Counted from the first letter of the stretch, positions 23,659-35,619 are shown. The stretch is DNA of 64,000 bases from Arthrobacter sp. zg-Y820 (GCF_030142155.1 NZ_CP126247.1:868001-932000), one strand, 5' to 3'. Notes: generated by a model not told the origin, from the letters alone. Numbers and translations are program-made.

Positions 23659-24624
23659 GTGCCGCAGATCACACCGACCGCAACTGTCCCCAGGACCGCC
23701 TCCTCAACCGTCATCTCCGCCCGGAACCTCCGTAAAACCTACGGCGATTTTGCCGCCGTGGACGGGATCAGCTTCGACGTCCCGGCGGGGGAGTCCTTCG
23801 GGCTCCTCGGCCCCAACGGCGCCGGCAAGTCCACCACCATGAAAATGATCGGCGGCGTGTCATCGCGCTCCTCCGGGGACCTCACCGTCATGGGACTGGA
23901 CCCGGACCGGTACGGACCCGAGGTGCGCGCCCACCTGGGGGTGGTGCCGCAGCAGGACAACCTTGATGAAGACCTGCGCGTGCGTGAGAACCTCCTGGCC
24001 TACGGCCGGTACTTCGGCCTGCCCAAGAGCTATCTGGGCCCCAAGGCGGACGAGCTGCTGGAATTCGCCCAGCTCACCGACAAGGCCAAGGCCAAGTTGG
24101 AATCCCTCTCCGGCGGAATGAAGCGGCGGCTGACCATCGCCCGGTCGCTCATCAACGACCCCAAGATCCTGCTGCTGGATGAACCCACCACGGGACTGGA
24201 CCCGCAGGCACGGCATATCCTCTGGGACCGGTTGTTCCGGCTGAAGGAAGCCGGCGTCACACTGATCCTGACCACCCACTACATGGACGAGGCCGAGCAG
24301 CTCTGCGACCGCCTGGTTGTGGTGGACAAGGGAAGGATCATGGCGGAAGGATCTCCTGCCGCCCTGATCCGTGAGTACTCCACCCGGGAGGTGCTGGAAC
24401 TGCGCTTTGGTTCCGAGCGCAACACCACGGTGGCAGGCGAACTGCAGGGAATCGGGGACCGCCTCGAAACCCTCCCGGACCGCGTCCTGATCTACGCAGA
24501 CGACGGCGAGGCCGCCCTGGAAGCGGTCAGCTCCCGCGGGCTGCGCCCCATTACCTCGCTGGTGCGCCGCTCCTCCCTGGAGGACGTGTTCCTCCGGCTC
24601 ACCGGACGGAGCCTCGTTGACTGA
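23659..24624 (+). CDS. ABC-2 type exporter ATP-binding protein (DrrA-like)
   Basis: A 321-residue ATPase. The P-loop GLLGPNGAGKSTTMKMI starts near residue 53, followed by the signature LSGGMKRRLTIARSLI, Walker B KILLLDEPTTGLD and the switch His of TTHYMDEAEQLCDRL. The last 90 residues are a C-terminal extension typical of DrrA/NodI-like drug exporters. It energises the two permeases that follow, which probably form a heterodimeric exporter of lipids or small drugs. Its start is a leaderless GTG. Its 3' end overlaps the next gene by 8 nt. Confidence 0.92.
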   Translation: MPQITPTATVPRTASSTVISARNLRKTYGDFAAVDGISFDVPAGESFGLLGPNGAGKSTTMKMIGGVSSRSSGDLTVMGLDPDRYGPEVRAHLGVVPQQDNLDEDLRVRENLLAYGRYFGLPKSYLGPKADELLEFAQLTDKAKAKLESLSGGMKRRLTIARSLINDPKILLLDEPTTGLDPQARHILWDRLFRLKEAGVTLILTTHYMDEAEQLCDRLVVVDKGRIMAEGSPAALIREYSTREVLELRFGSERNTTVAGELQGIGDRLETLPDRVLIYADDGEAALEAVSSRGLRPITSLVRRSSLEDVFLRLTGRSLVD

Positions 24625-25522
24625 GCGGCAGCCATCAGGCGCGCCGGTGGGGGAAGCGGGGACAAACCGGGATGCCGTGCTTGGTCTGCGTTCTCCGCTG
24701 ACCCCGGAGCAGACAGCTGCCCGGGCGAAGCGCTTCGGCGCCATCTACTATGCCGAGCACTGGATCCGGCGCATGCGCGGCTACGGCTGGACCGTGCTCA
24801 TGACGGCGGTGGGCACCCCTCTGGTGTACCTCTTTGGCATGGGCGTGGGGCTGGCGTCGCTGGTGGACAGCGGCGATGCGGCGTTCGACGCCGGCAACGG
24901 GACCACAGTCTCCTACCTCGTCTTCGTGGCACCGGCCCTGCTGGCCACCGCCGCCATCATGGTGTCGACCGAAGAAAACACCTACATGGTGATGGGCGGC
25001 TTCCGCTGGCAACGCACCTACTACGGTCCCAACGCGTCGCCGCTGTCCAGTAACCAGCTGGTGGACGGGCACCTGATCGGATTCTCGGTCCGGATGCTGA
25101 TTACCACCGCCCCGTACTTTGTGTTCCTGCTGCTCTTCGGCGCAGTGGAGCAGCCGGGCACCGGCTGGCTGATGATTTTCACCGCGATTCTCGGCGGCGT
25201 GGCCTTCGGGCTGCCCCTGCTGGCCTTCAGCGCGTCGCTGGAGCAAGACAAGGGGCAGTTCGCCATGGTGCAGCGCTTCATTGTGATGCCGCTGTTCCTG
25301 TTCTCCGGCACCTTCTTTCCGCTGGATGCCCTGCCCGGGGCCATCCGCTGGATCGGCTGGATTTCTCCGCTGTGGCACTCCACCGAGCTCGGCCGGGTCC
25401 TCAGCTACGGCTACGCCGAACCGCCGGCGCTGACCGCTGTGCACGTGGCGTATTTGCTGCTCCTGGCCCTGGTCGGCTGGATCCTGGCGCGCCGGAACTT
25501 CACTCGAAGGTTGGGAAAATGA
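24617..25522 (+). CDS. ABC-2 type exporter permease, first subunit
   Basis: A 301-residue permease with six hydrophobic helices after a 55-residue cytosolic N-terminus. GYGWTVLMTAVGTPLVYLFGMGVGLASLV opens the membrane domain, and LFLFSGTFFPLDALPGAIRWIGWISPLWHSTELGR is the ABC-2 signature near the end. It overlaps the ATPase gene by 8 nt and the next permease gene by 4 nt (ATGA), so subunits are made in step. The N-terminal extension is longer than in its partner. Confidence 0.9.
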   Translation: MTERQPSGAPVGEAGTNRDAVLGLRSPLTPEQTAARAKRFGAIYYAEHWIRRMRGYGWTVLMTAVGTPLVYLFGMGVGLASLVDSGDAAFDAGNGTTVSYLVFVAPALLATAAIMVSTEENTYMVMGGFRWQRTYYGPNASPLSSNQLVDGHLIGFSVRMLITTAPYFVFLLLFGAVEQPGTGWLMIFTAILGGVAFGLPLLAFSASLEQDKGQFAMVQRFIVMPLFLFSGTFFPLDALPGAIRWIGWISPLWHSTELGRVLSYGYAEPPALTAVHVAYLLLLALVGWILARRNFTRRLGK

Positions 25523-26293
25523 CGACGCAGCTGGAGCCGGCTGACCGCTTTTTGGGCTCACTCTATGCCCGCAACATCCGTGCCGTCTTTGCCCGCGGGC
25601 TCAAAGCCACCTGGGGGAGCAACTGGTCAATCATGATCAGCGGATTCGTGGAACCGGTGCTCTATCTGATGGCCATGGGCATTGGATTGGGATCCCTGAT
25701 TGGCACTGTTGCCGGCCCGGGAGGCGAACAGATCGGGTACGCCAACTACATTGCCCCGGCGCTGCTGGCCGTCTCCGCGATGAACGGTGCCGTCTATGAC
25801 TCCACCATGAACGTGTTCTTCAAGCTGAATTACGCCAAGCTCTACGAAGGCATGCTCGCCACGTCGCTGGGCCCGTTAGACGTCGCGCTCGGGGAAATCC
25901 TGCTTGCCCTGCTGCGCGGGGCCATGTACGCCACCGGCTTCACGGCCGTCATGGCGGCCATGGGCCTTGTGACCTCTCCCTGGGCGCTGCTCATGATTCC
26001 CGCCGCCGTGGTGGTGGCCTTCGGCTTTGCCTCCTTCGGCATGGCGATCACCAGCTGCATGAAGACCTTCCAGCAGCTGGAGTGGGTGAACTTTGTCATG
26101 CTGCCCATGTTCCTGTTCTCCGCGACCTTCTATCCGCTGAGCGTGTACCCCGGGGGCGTCCAGTGGGTGATCCAGGCGCTGCCGCTGTGGCACGGGGTGG
26201 AAATGATGCGCCAACTCAGCGTGGGGCTGCTGACCTGGTCCACCGCGGGACACCTGCTGTACTTCGTGGTGATGATCGGGCTGGGGCTGGTGG

Positions 26294-26863
<570 letters not shown>

Positions 26864-27053
26864 GCGGCCAGTCTTCCACCGGTTCGGCCGGGCCCGCCAG
26901 TTCCCCTCTGAACCCGGTGCAGCTGCGCCGCTGCCTTCCGCAACCGCAGGCGGAACGGGATCATGGGACGAAAGGGCGCCGCCGTGTGCCGGACCGCCGA
27001 AGCACACGCCAGCATCACGCCCGCAGCACCGGGCGGAACCGGAGGAGTTTGCC

Positions 27054-27806
27054 ATGGCTGATCAATTCGCGGGAAAGACCGCCCTCGTCACGGGCGCGGG
27101 ATCGGGGATCGGCAAGGCAGCGGCAATCGCGCTGGCGGCGGAAGGCGCCAGGGTGGTGGTCAACGACGTCGACCTGGAAGCGGCACAGGCCGTGGTGAAC
27201 GAGATCTCGGCGGCCGGCGGAACCGCAGCACCCTCGGTCGGTGACGTCGGCAGCGCCGAGGACGTGAAGGGAGCGGTGGCCACTGCCGTCAATGAGTTCG
27301 GCGGCCTGCACCTGGCCTTCAACAACGCCGGCATCAGCGGCCCGCTCGGCCTGCTCACCGAAATAGACCTCGAAGGCTACCGGCGCGTCATTGACGTCAA
27401 CCTCAACTCGGTGTTCTACGGGATGTACTACCAGATCCCGGAAATGCTGAAGGCCGGCGGCGGCGCGATCGTGAACACGTCCTCCATCCTGGGCATGGTC
27501 GGATCCGGGACCGCCGTCCCGTACGTCACGGCCAAGCACGGGGTGACGGGGATGACCCGCGCCGCCGCGCTGGGTTACGCGGACCAGGGCATCCGCATCA
27601 ATTCAGTGCATCCGGGCTACATCGACACCCCGCTGCTCGAAGCGCTGCCGGGGGAGGTCTACGCCGCGCTGGTGCGAATGCATCCGGCGGGAAGGCTGGG
27701 TACCGCAGACGAGGTGGCGCAGGTGGTCCTGTTCCTGCTGTCGGACCGCGCGGCCTTTGTCACCGGCGCCCAGTACGCAGTGGACGGTGCCTACACCACG
27801 CAATAG
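27054..27806 (+). CDS. Short-chain dehydrogenase/reductase (SDR)
   Basis: A 250-residue classical SDR. The NAD(P) loop is TGAGSGIGKAAA, followed by NNAGISGPLG and the active site Ser plus YVTAK (Tyr-x-x-x-Lys). An acidic residue after beta-2 (NDVDLEAA) favours NAD over NADP. It is of the glucose dehydrogenase/3-ketoacyl reductase-like type, with an unknown substrate. ATG 27054 has GGAGGAG (27041-27047) upstream. The longer open frame has no homology before this start. It stands alone. Confidence 0.92.
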   Translation: MADQFAGKTALVTGAGSGIGKAAAIALAAEGARVVVNDVDLEAAQAVVNEISAAGGTAAPSVGDVGSAEDVKGAVATAVNEFGGLHLAFNNAGISGPLGLLTEIDLEGYRRVIDVNLNSVFYGMYYQIPEMLKAGGGAIVNTSSILGMVGSGTAVPYVTAKHGVTGMTRAAALGYADQGIRINSVHPGYIDTPLLEALPGEVYAALVRMHPAGRLGTADEVAQVVLFLLSDRAAFVTGAQYAVDGAYTTQ

Positions 27807-27918
27807 GCCGGCCGCCGTCGAGCCGTTTTGCCGAGGGACCTCCGGGGCTTCGGGTACTTCGATTTCGCCTCGGGAGGACGTTTTAACGGCTGGGCTCCGA
27901 GTTTGAGACAATGAAGCC

Positions 27919-28434
27919 ATGCAGTCGCTCCCCAACGGCAAAATGCCGCAGCCCTCGTCCAAAGCCCGCCGTGGAGTAAGCCAGAAAATGGCTACCTTCG
28001 GCATGACCCTCATGCTGCTTGTGTTCCTTGTGGCCGTGGTGTTTGCGGCGAACGAGAACGACGTCGTGGGGTGGCTGGTCGTCATCATCTCGCTGGGCTG
28101 GCTGTGCCTGTTTGCCTTCGTGGTCTTCAGTGTCCGCGGAGCTGCCCGCAAGGCCGGCGCGAAGCTTGCCGAAGCGCAGGACAGCCTCACCCGGGCGGCC
28201 GGCGGCGCTCCCGCCGTGCAGGTCGTCGACGAGGCCACCACCATCCGCGACCAGAAGCTGGACCACAGCTTCAAAATCGTCCAGGTGCAGTCCCGCGTGA
28301 TCCGGGAAAACCTCGGCAAGGACGAAGACCAGGTCAGCCGGGCCCTGGAAACCATTGAGATTACCTCCCACAACGCACGCTCCATGATCAAGAAGGACGA
28401 CGGCGGCCCGGTCGAGGGCACCCTGGTGGACTAG
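27919..28434 (+). CDS. Hypothetical membrane protein with two helices
   Basis: A 171-residue protein with a basic N-terminus, two hydrophobic helices at about 27-45 (TLMLLVFLVAVVFAANEND follows on) and 50-72, then a cytosolic helical domain (AARKAGAKLAEAQDSLTRAAGG and KLDHSFKIVQVQSRVIRENL). I do not recognise a family. ATG 27919 has GACAAT, a weak -10 box, with a 6-nt spacer, so it is probably leaderless. No operon partner is close. The helical C-terminus could interact with a partner. Confidence 0.7.
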   Translation: MQSLPNGKMPQPSSKARRGVSQKMATFGMTLMLLVFLVAVVFAANENDVVGWLVVIISLGWLCLFAFVVFSVRGAARKAGAKLAEAQDSLTRAAGGAPAVQVVDEATTIRDQKLDHSFKIVQVQSRVIRENLGKDEDQVSRALETIEITSHNARSMIKKDDGGPVEGTLVD

Positions 28435-28526
28435 CACCGCACCCCGCCCCAGCACCGCCCGCGCGGACCCTCTGCGGCCCGCGCTCCAAGATGAACCGCA
28501 TGCTACTGAGGAGTATGGTTATTCGC

Positions 28527-30421
<1,895 letters not shown>

Positions 30422-30424
30422 CCG

Positions 30425-31003
30425 ATGACTCTTTGGAATCCGATGATCCAGGCAGACACCGTCGAGGGCGTCGACGGCAGTTCGGCCGCGCCCGGCTGCA
30501 CCTGCGTGGGCATCGTGATCGGGGTGCCGGAGCCCATGGCAGCCGAGCTGCGCCGGGCTCGGGCCTCCTTCGGAGATCCGCTGGCGGCCGTCATCCCGGC
30601 ACACATCACCGTCGTGACCACCACGCAGACCGACGACTGGGAAGCAACCGCTGCGCATGTGCGCCGGGTGGCCCGCAAGCACGCCCCGTTTGACGTCTCG
30701 CTGCGCGGCACTGCGACGTTCCGGCCGGTGTCGCCGGTGGTCTATCTTCAGCTCGACGAGGGCTACGACGAGTGCACCGCCCTGCACAAGGAAATGCAGA
30801 GCGGTCCGCTGGCCCGGGACCTGCCCTTTCCCTACCATCCCCATGTTACGGTGGCCCACGACGTGAGCGACGCCGGCATGGACAGCGCCATGCAGACCCT
30901 GCGCCACTATGATGCCCGCTTCACCGTGAGCACCATTGGGTTGTACGAGCACGATGCGACCGGGCTCTGGAAGCTCCGCGAGGAAGTCCCCCTCCGGGCC
31001 TAG
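30425..31003 (+). CDS. 2'-5' RNA ligase family protein (2H phosphoesterase)
   Basis: A 192-residue protein with the two HxTx motifs that define 2H phosphoesterases: His60-Ile-Thr62-Val in PAHITVVTTT and His140-Val-Thr142-Val in YHPHVTVAHDV. The family acts on 2',5'- or cyclic phosphate bonds of RNA or nucleotides, and the exact target is unknown. It starts 3 bp after trpS and is likely co-transcribed with it. It ends overlapping the convergent hydrolase gene by 4 nt. All key residues are present. Confidence 0.85.
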   Translation: MTLWNPMIQADTVEGVDGSSAAPGCTCVGIVIGVPEPMAAELRRARASFGDPLAAVIPAHITVVTTTQTDDWEATAAHVRRVARKHAPFDVSLRGTATFRPVSPVVYLQLDEGYDECTALHKEMQSGPLARDLPFPYHPHVTVAHDVSDAGMDSAMQTLRHYDARFTVSTIGLYEHDATGLWKLREEVPLRA

Positions 31004-31764
31004 GCGCTCAGGTAGACGCCGGCCCAGGCGGCGATGATGTCCGCCGCCCGGCTGGTCTGGGCGCGGTCCACCATCAGGTGGTCGCTGCCCTCCAACGAGA
31101 TGAAATTCCGGGGATGCCGCGCCACGGAGAAAATCTCGCTGGCATTGTCGATGCCCACCGTATTGTCGGTGGGGGAGTGCATGACCAGCAGGGGCAGGTG
31201 CAGCTCGCGGATGCATTCGGTCAGGTTCTGCGCGGCAAGGTCGTGCAGCAGCTCCTCCCGGATCTGAAGGCTGCGGCCGCCCAGGTCGACCTGCGCCGAT
31301 CCCTCCTGCCGGATGGTCTGCATCTCCTCTTCGAAGAGGTGCATGACATGGGAAGGCCGGAAGGGTGCGCCGATGGTCACCACGGCGTCCAGCTCCGGGA
31401 TGCTTCCGGCCGCGGCGAGGACCGCCGCTCCGCCGAGGGAATGACCGATCAGCAGGGAAACCTTGTGCCCCTGCGCGCGCAGGCAGTCGACGGCGCTGGA
31501 GACGTCGGCGACTTTGGTGCTGAACGTGCCGTCCTCCCACGCGCCGCCGGAGCCGCCCAGGCCCGCGGCGTCGTAGCGCAGGACGCCGATGCCGTGCCCG
31601 GCCAGGGCCTTGGAAATCCGCGACGCGGCAGCGCTGTTCTTGCCCAGCGTGAAGCCGTGGCAGAACACCGCCCAAGCCCTGGCTTCGCCGTCGGGCAGGT
31701 CAAGCGTGCCGGCGAGCGTGGTGTTGTTGACGCCGGGAAAGGATACGGATTCGAACGTGGGCAT
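31000..31764 (-). CDS. Alpha/beta hydrolase
   Basis: A 254-residue hydrolase with the nucleophile elbow GHSLGG (Ser near residue 108), the oxyanion loop FCHGFTLGK near 35 and a Glu/His pair toward the C-terminus (Asp-Asn PTDNTVG; EGSDHLMVD with catalytic His near 230). It resembles the alpha/beta hydrolases that are sometimes fused to OsmC; no OsmC domain is here. ATG 31764 is preceded by TAAGGT with a 5-nt spacer, so it is probably leaderless. Substrate unknown. Confidence 0.85.
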   Translation of the reverse strand: MPTFESVSFPGVNNTTLAGTLDLPDGEARAWAVFCHGFTLGKNSAAASRISKALAGHGIGVLRYDAAGLGGSGGAWEDGTFSTKVADVSSAVDCLRAQGHKVSLLIGHSLGGAAVLAAAGSIPELDAVVTIGAPFRPSHVMHLFEEEMQTIRQEGSAQVDLGGRSLQIREELLHDLAAQNLTECIRELHLPLLVMHSPTDNTVGIDNASEIFSVARHPRNFISLEGSDHLMVDRAQTSRAADIIAAWAGVYLSA

Positions 31765-31812
31765 GGTTCACCTTAGCGGGCGGAGCGAAAGGGGCAAGCA
31801 AAAAAGGCAAGC

Positions 31813-31854
31813 AAAAAGCGGCGCCCGCAGCCCTTGATGGACTGTGGACGCCGC
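31813..31854 (-). terminator. Terminator of the sdh operon
   Basis: On the minus strand GCGGCGTCC (31854-31846) pairs with GGGCGCCGC (31826-31818), apart from one G-U pair. TTTTT (31817-31813) follows directly. It lies 22 bp after sdhB. Confidence 0.8.
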
Positions 31855-31876
31855 CTCCGGCTGGTGCCTGGCGGAA

Positions 31877-32653
31877 CTAGACCGAGCGGCTCAGGATGGC
31901 CTGCTTGACCTCGGCAATGGCCTTGGTGACCTGGATGCCGCGCGGGCAGGCTTCGCTGCAGTTGAAGGTGGTGCGGCAGCGCCACACGCCTTCCTTGTCG
32001 TTCAGGATCTCCAGGCGCATGTCTCCGGCGTCGTCGCGCGAGTCGAAGATGAAGCGGTGGGCGTTGACGATGGCGGCCGGACCAAAGTACTGGCCGTCGG
32101 TCCAGAACACCGGGCACGAGGACGTGCAGGCGGCGCAGAGGATGCACTTGGTGGTGTCGTCGAACCGCTCACGGTCCTCGGCGGACTGCAGGCGTTCCTT
32201 CGTGGGCTCGTGGCCCTTGGTGACCAGGAACGGCATGATCTCGCGGTAGGACTGGAAGAACGGCTCCATGTCCACGATCAGGTCCTTCTCCACCGGCAGG
32301 CCCTTGATGGGTTCCACAAGGATGGGCTTGGACGTGTCCAGGTCCTTCAGCAGCGTCTTGCAGGCCAGGCGGTTGCGGCCGTTGATGCGCATGGCATCGG
32401 ATCCGCAGACGCCGTGGGCGCAGGAACGGCGGAAGGAGACGGAACCGTCATGCTCCCACTTGACCTTGTGCAGGGCATCCAGCACGCGGTCGGTGCCGTA
32501 CATGGTCAGCTTCCACTCGTCCCAGTATCCTTCGTCGGATACCTCGGGGTTGTAGCGGCGAACCTTCAGCGTGATCTCGAAGGAGGGAATTTCCCCGCCC
32601 ACAGATGCGGGCAGTTCAATCTTGGAGGCGGGCTCCGCAATTTCCGTTGTCAT
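31877..32653 (-). CDS. sdhB: Succinate dehydrogenase iron-sulfur subunit
   Basis: A 258-residue iron-sulfur protein of complex II. It carries electrons from SdhA to the membrane subunits. Cys sets are RRSCAHGVCGSDAM plus NRLAC for [2Fe-2S], TKCILCAACTSSCPVFW for [4Fe-4S] and FNCSEACPRGIQV for [3Fe-4S] and the second cluster. Its start overlaps the sdhA stop by 1 nt. It is the last gene of the sdhC-D-A-B order, ending 22 bp before a terminator. Confidence 0.97.
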   Translation of the reverse strand: MTTEIAEPASKIELPASVGGEIPSFEITLKVRRYNPEVSDEGYWDEWKLTMYGTDRVLDALHKVKWEHDGSVSFRRSCAHGVCGSDAMRINGRNRLACKTLLKDLDTSKPILVEPIKGLPVEKDLIVDMEPFFQSYREIMPFLVTKGHEPTKERLQSAEDRERFDDTTKCILCAACTSSCPVFWTDGQYFGPAAIVNAHRFIFDSRDDAGDMRLEILNDKEGVWRCRTTFNCSEACPRGIQVTKAIAEVKQAILSRSV

Positions 32654-34419
32654 TAGTACTTCCTCACCATCGGCTCGTAGCGCGTGAAGATGACCGGCTT
32701 GGTGTCCAGTCGAATGCCCGCTGTGTTCTCGGCATTGGCGGCTTCGTCAACCTTGTACGCCATTGAATGCTTCATGAAGTTTTCGTCGTCGCGCTCCGGG
32801 AAGTCCTCGCGGAAGTGCCCGCCGCGGGATTCTTCGCGGTGCAGCGCCGCCACGGTCATGACCTTGGCCAGTTCCAGCAGGAAGCCCAGTTCCACGGCCT
32901 CCAGCAGATCCAGGTTGAAGCGCTTGCCCTTGTCCTGGACGCTGATCTTCCGGTACCGCTCTTCGAAGGAGGCAATGTCGGTCAGGACCTGGTTGAGGGT
33001 TTCCGCAGTGCGGAACACCTGCATGTTGGCATCCATGGTGTTCTGCAGGTCGCGGCGGATTTCGGCAACGCGTTCCGTTCCCTCCGAGTTGCGGACGAGG
33101 TCCAGCAGCTCGACGGTGGCAGCTTCCGGATCTTCCGGCAGGTCAACGAAATCGGCTGTCAGGGCGTACTCGGCGGCATAGATGCCGGCGCGCTTGCCGA
33201 AGACGTTGATGTCCAGCAGGGAGTTGGTGCCCAGCCGGTTGGAGCCGTGCACCGAAACGCAGGCCACTTCGCCGGCGGCATACAGGCCGGGAATAACGGT
33301 GTCGTTGTCCTGCAGGACCTCGGCCTTGATGTTGGTCGGGATGCCGCCCATGGCGTAGTGCGCGGTCGGGAAGACCGGCACCGGCTCCGTGTACGGCTCC
33401 ACACCCAGGTAGGTGCGGGCGAACTCGGTGATGTCCGGGAGCTTGGCGTCAATGTGCGCCGGCTCCAGGTGCGTCAGGTCCAGGAGGACGTAGTCCTTGT
33501 TCGGGCCGCAACCGCGGCCTTCGCGGACCTCGTTGGCCATGGAACGGGCCACGATGTCGCGGGGTGCGAGGTCCTTGATGGTCGGAGCGTAACGCTCCAT
33601 GAAGCGCTCACCCTCGGAGTTGCGCAGGATCGCGCCTTCGCCGCGGGCTGCTTCGGAAAGCAGGATGCCCAGGCCTGCGAGGCCTGTCGGATGGAACTGG
33701 AAGAACTCCATGTCCTCCAGCGGAATGCCGCGGCGGAACGCGATGCCCATGCCGTCACCGGTGAGGGTGTGCGCATTGGAGGTGGTCTTGAAGACCTTGC
33801 CCGCGCCGCCGGAGGCGAAGACCACGGACTTGGCCTGGAAGACGTGCAGTTCGCCGCTGGCCAGGTCGTAGGAAACAACACCGGCAACGCGCTTCTGGCC
33901 AAACGAGTCGGTGACCGTCAGCAGGTCGAGCACGTAGTACTCGTTGTAGAACTCCACGTTGTGCTTGACGCAGTTTTGGTACAGGGTCTGCAGGATCATG
34001 TGGCCGGTGCGGTCGGCCGCGTAGCAGGCACGGCGGACCGGTGCCTTGCCGTGGTCGCGGGTGTGACCGCCGAAACGGCGCTGATCAATGCGGCCTTCGG
34101 GCGTGCGGTTGAACGGCAGGCCCATCTTTTCCAGGTCCAGCACGGCGTCGATGGCCTCTTTGGCCATGACCTCCGCAGCGTCCTGGTCGACCAGGTAATC
34201 GCCGCCCTTGACCGTGTCAAAGGTGTGCCATTCCCAGTTGTCTTCTTCGACGTTGGCCAGTGCTGCGCACATGCCGCCCTGCGCTGCACCAGTGTGCGAG
34301 CGGGTGGGGTACAGCTTGGTCAGTACCGCCGTGCGTGCGCGCTGCCCGGATTCGATTGCGGCACGCATACCGGCGCCGCCGGCGCCGACAATAACGACGT
34401 CGTACTTATGGACCTGCAT
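32653..34419 (-). CDS. sdhA: Succinate dehydrogenase flavoprotein subunit
   Basis: A 588-residue flavoprotein that oxidises succinate to fumarate. FAD binding is by DVVIVGAGGAGMRAAIESGQ at the N-terminus, and the flavin-linking His lies in TRSHTGAAQGGMCAAL. The active-site His/Arg set is in RRFGGHTRDHGKAPVRRA and GGIPTNIKAEVL...HGSNRLGTNSLLD. Length is normal. It is downstream of sdhD with a 76-bp gap, the widest gap of the operon; I see no clear internal promoter there. Confidence 0.97.
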   Translation of the reverse strand: MQVHKYDVVIVGAGGAGMRAAIESGQRARTAVLTKLYPTRSHTGAAQGGMCAALANVEEDNWEWHTFDTVKGGDYLVDQDAAEVMAKEAIDAVLDLEKMGLPFNRTPEGRIDQRRFGGHTRDHGKAPVRRACYAADRTGHMILQTLYQNCVKHNVEFYNEYYVLDLLTVTDSFGQKRVAGVVSYDLASGELHVFQAKSVVFASGGAGKVFKTTSNAHTLTGDGMGIAFRRGIPLEDMEFFQFHPTGLAGLGILLSEAARGEGAILRNSEGERFMERYAPTIKDLAPRDIVARSMANEVREGRGCGPNKDYVLLDLTHLEPAHIDAKLPDITEFARTYLGVEPYTEPVPVFPTAHYAMGGIPTNIKAEVLQDNDTVIPGLYAAGEVACVSVHGSNRLGTNSLLDINVFGKRAGIYAAEYALTADFVDLPEDPEAATVELLDLVRNSEGTERVAEIRRDLQNTMDANMQVFRTAETLNQVLTDIASFEERYRKISVQDKGKRFNLDLLEAVELGFLLELAKVMTVAALHREESRGGHFREDFPERDDENFMKHSMAYKVDEAANAENTAGIRLDTKPVIFTRYEPMVRKY

Positions 34420-34495
34420 AGCAGATGCTCTTTCTGTTGAAACCTGTGAATCGTTCGTGGTGGTCGCACCCCGTCAGGGGTGCGACCGTGCGCGG

Positions 34496-34975
34496 TTACG
34501 CCTTGCAGAAGTCCGCGAGCAGCTCCGTGGGAGCGCCGGCGGGGCAGGGGTCGAAGGTGAAGATCACCAAGGTGCCGAGCACGATAATCACGAGCGAAGC
34601 AATGTAGAGAATGCTCTTCAACGCCATCCGGGTGGAGTTCTTGTCAGCGTAGTCATTGATGATGACGCGGACGCCGTTGGTGCCGTGCAGCATGGCAAGC
34701 CACAGCATGACCAGGTCCCAGACCTGCCACAGCGGGCTGGCCCACTTGCCGGCGACGAAGCCGAAGTCCACCGCGTGGATGCCGTCGCCCACCATGAGGT
34801 TGACGAAGAGGTGCGTGAAGATCAGGACGATCAGGATGGCACCGGAGATGCGCATGAACAACCATGCCAGCATCTCGAAGTTGCCTTTGCCGCCCGGGGT
34901 GCGGGCGTACTTGGGGGAAATCCGGCCGGAGCGCGGAGCCTCGATGGAGACGGCCTCGTTGGTTGATGTACTCAT
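34496..34975 (-). CDS. sdhD: Succinate dehydrogenase membrane anchor subunit
   Basis: A 159-residue three-helix membrane anchor. MRISGAILIVLIFTHLFVNLM contains a heme-type His, and WDLVMLWLAMLHGTNGVRVIINDY is the second helix with the conserved HGTNGVR quinone-site pattern. The third helix lies at about 125-147 (SLVIIVLGTLVIFTF). The N-terminal 30 residues are a hydrophilic extension. The gene lies 3 bp after sdhC, on the minus strand. Confidence 0.93.
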   Translation of the reverse strand: MSTSTNEAVSIEAPRSGRISPKYARTPGGKGNFEMLAWLFMRISGAILIVLIFTHLFVNLMVGDGIHAVDFGFVAGKWASPLWQVWDLVMLWLAMLHGTNGVRVIINDYADKNSTRMALKSILYIASLVIIVLGTLVIFTFDPCPAGAPTELLADFCKA

Positions 34976-34978
34976 GGC

Positions 34979-35359
34979 TTAGTGGCCCCCGAAAACGATG
35001 GGAAGGTGGCGAATGGAGAAACCGATCATCGTGATCACCCAAAGACCGACGACGCTCCACAGCATCTGGCGCTGGTACTTCGGGCCCTTCTTCCAAAAAT
35101 CGATCAGGATCACGCGTACGCCGTTAAAGGCATGGAACACGATGGCGGCAACGAGGCCGAGTTCGCCGAGGCCCATGATGGGGTTCTTGTACGCGCCGAT
35201 CACTACGTTGTAGGCCTCCGGTGAAACACGCACCAGTGAGGTATCCAAAACGTGGACCAAAAGGAAGAAGAAGATCACCACGCCGGTAATGCGATGCGCA
35301 ACCCACGACCACTGGCCTTCACGGCCGCGGTAGAGAGTGCCTGCTGGTAACTTCGACAC
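34979..35359 (-). CDS. sdhC: Succinate dehydrogenase cytochrome b subunit
   Basis: A 126-residue cytochrome b556-type subunit with three helices. It has GTLYRGREGQWSWVAHRITGVVIFFFLLVHVLDTSLV, with the conserved HRxTG and a heme-ligand His (LVHVLD), and FHAFNGVRVILIDF for the quinone site. GTG 35359 follows GGGAGGAAAA; the longer frame upstream is not homologous. First gene of the operon, reached from a promoter about 80-115 bp upstream. Confidence 0.93.
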   Translation of the reverse strand: MSKLPAGTLYRGREGQWSWVAHRITGVVIFFFLLVHVLDTSLVRVSPEAYNVVIGAYKNPIMGLGELGLVAAIVFHAFNGVRVILIDFWKKGPKYQRQMLWSVVGLWVITMIGFSIRHLPIVFGGH

Positions 35360-35447
35360 TGAATTTTCCTCCCTGCAACGCAAGCGGCGCTGGCGTGTCT
35401 TCCACGCAGTGATGACGCCGGTGCGACAGCAATATAAGCTCAAGCAT

Positions 35448-35476
35448 AATCTAGGTCTCCCCGGGAACGCTTTCAA
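35448..35476 (-). promoter_or_regulatory. Probable promoter of sdhCDAB
   Basis: TTGAAA (35476-35471) and TAGATT (35453-35448) on the minus strand are separated by 17 bp, a good sigma-70-type pair. Transcription would begin near 35441, leaving a leader of about 80 nt. Confidence 0.55.
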
Positions 35477-35493
35477 TTTAGGACGCCCTATCA

Positions 35494-35509
35494 TGTGACC
35501 CTCGTTACA
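35494..35509. promoter_or_regulatory. Crp/GlxR-type box upstream of sdh
   Basis: TGTGA-CCCTCG-TTACA matches TGTGA-N6-TCACA with one mismatch. Its centre is about 60 bp upstream of the predicted sdh start site, the class I activator distance. GlxR controls sdh in Corynebacterium by established knowledge. The manC gene lies on the other side. Confidence 0.6.
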
Positions 35510-35605
35510 CTCTGCGGGGGTCCTCCAGCCGGGCGGATTACCCTCCGCGGCGCTCCGGGCAGAAGTCACGAAGCCCGGTTCCGGCGGACTCGCCGCTCCG
35601 TCGGC

Positions 35606-35611
35606 TAATCT
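35606..35611 (+). promoter_or_regulatory. -10 box TAATCT of manC
   Basis: TAATCT lies 8 nt before ATG 35620, pointing to a leaderless or near-leaderless manC mRNA. No -35 box is clear. Confidence 0.45.
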
Positions 35612-35619
35612 TGGCTTTG

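Noticed and set aside
32767..34440. Long plus-strand frame over sdhA
   Set aside because: It is complementary to an intact SdhA with all active-site motifs, and its own sequence has no recognisable domain.
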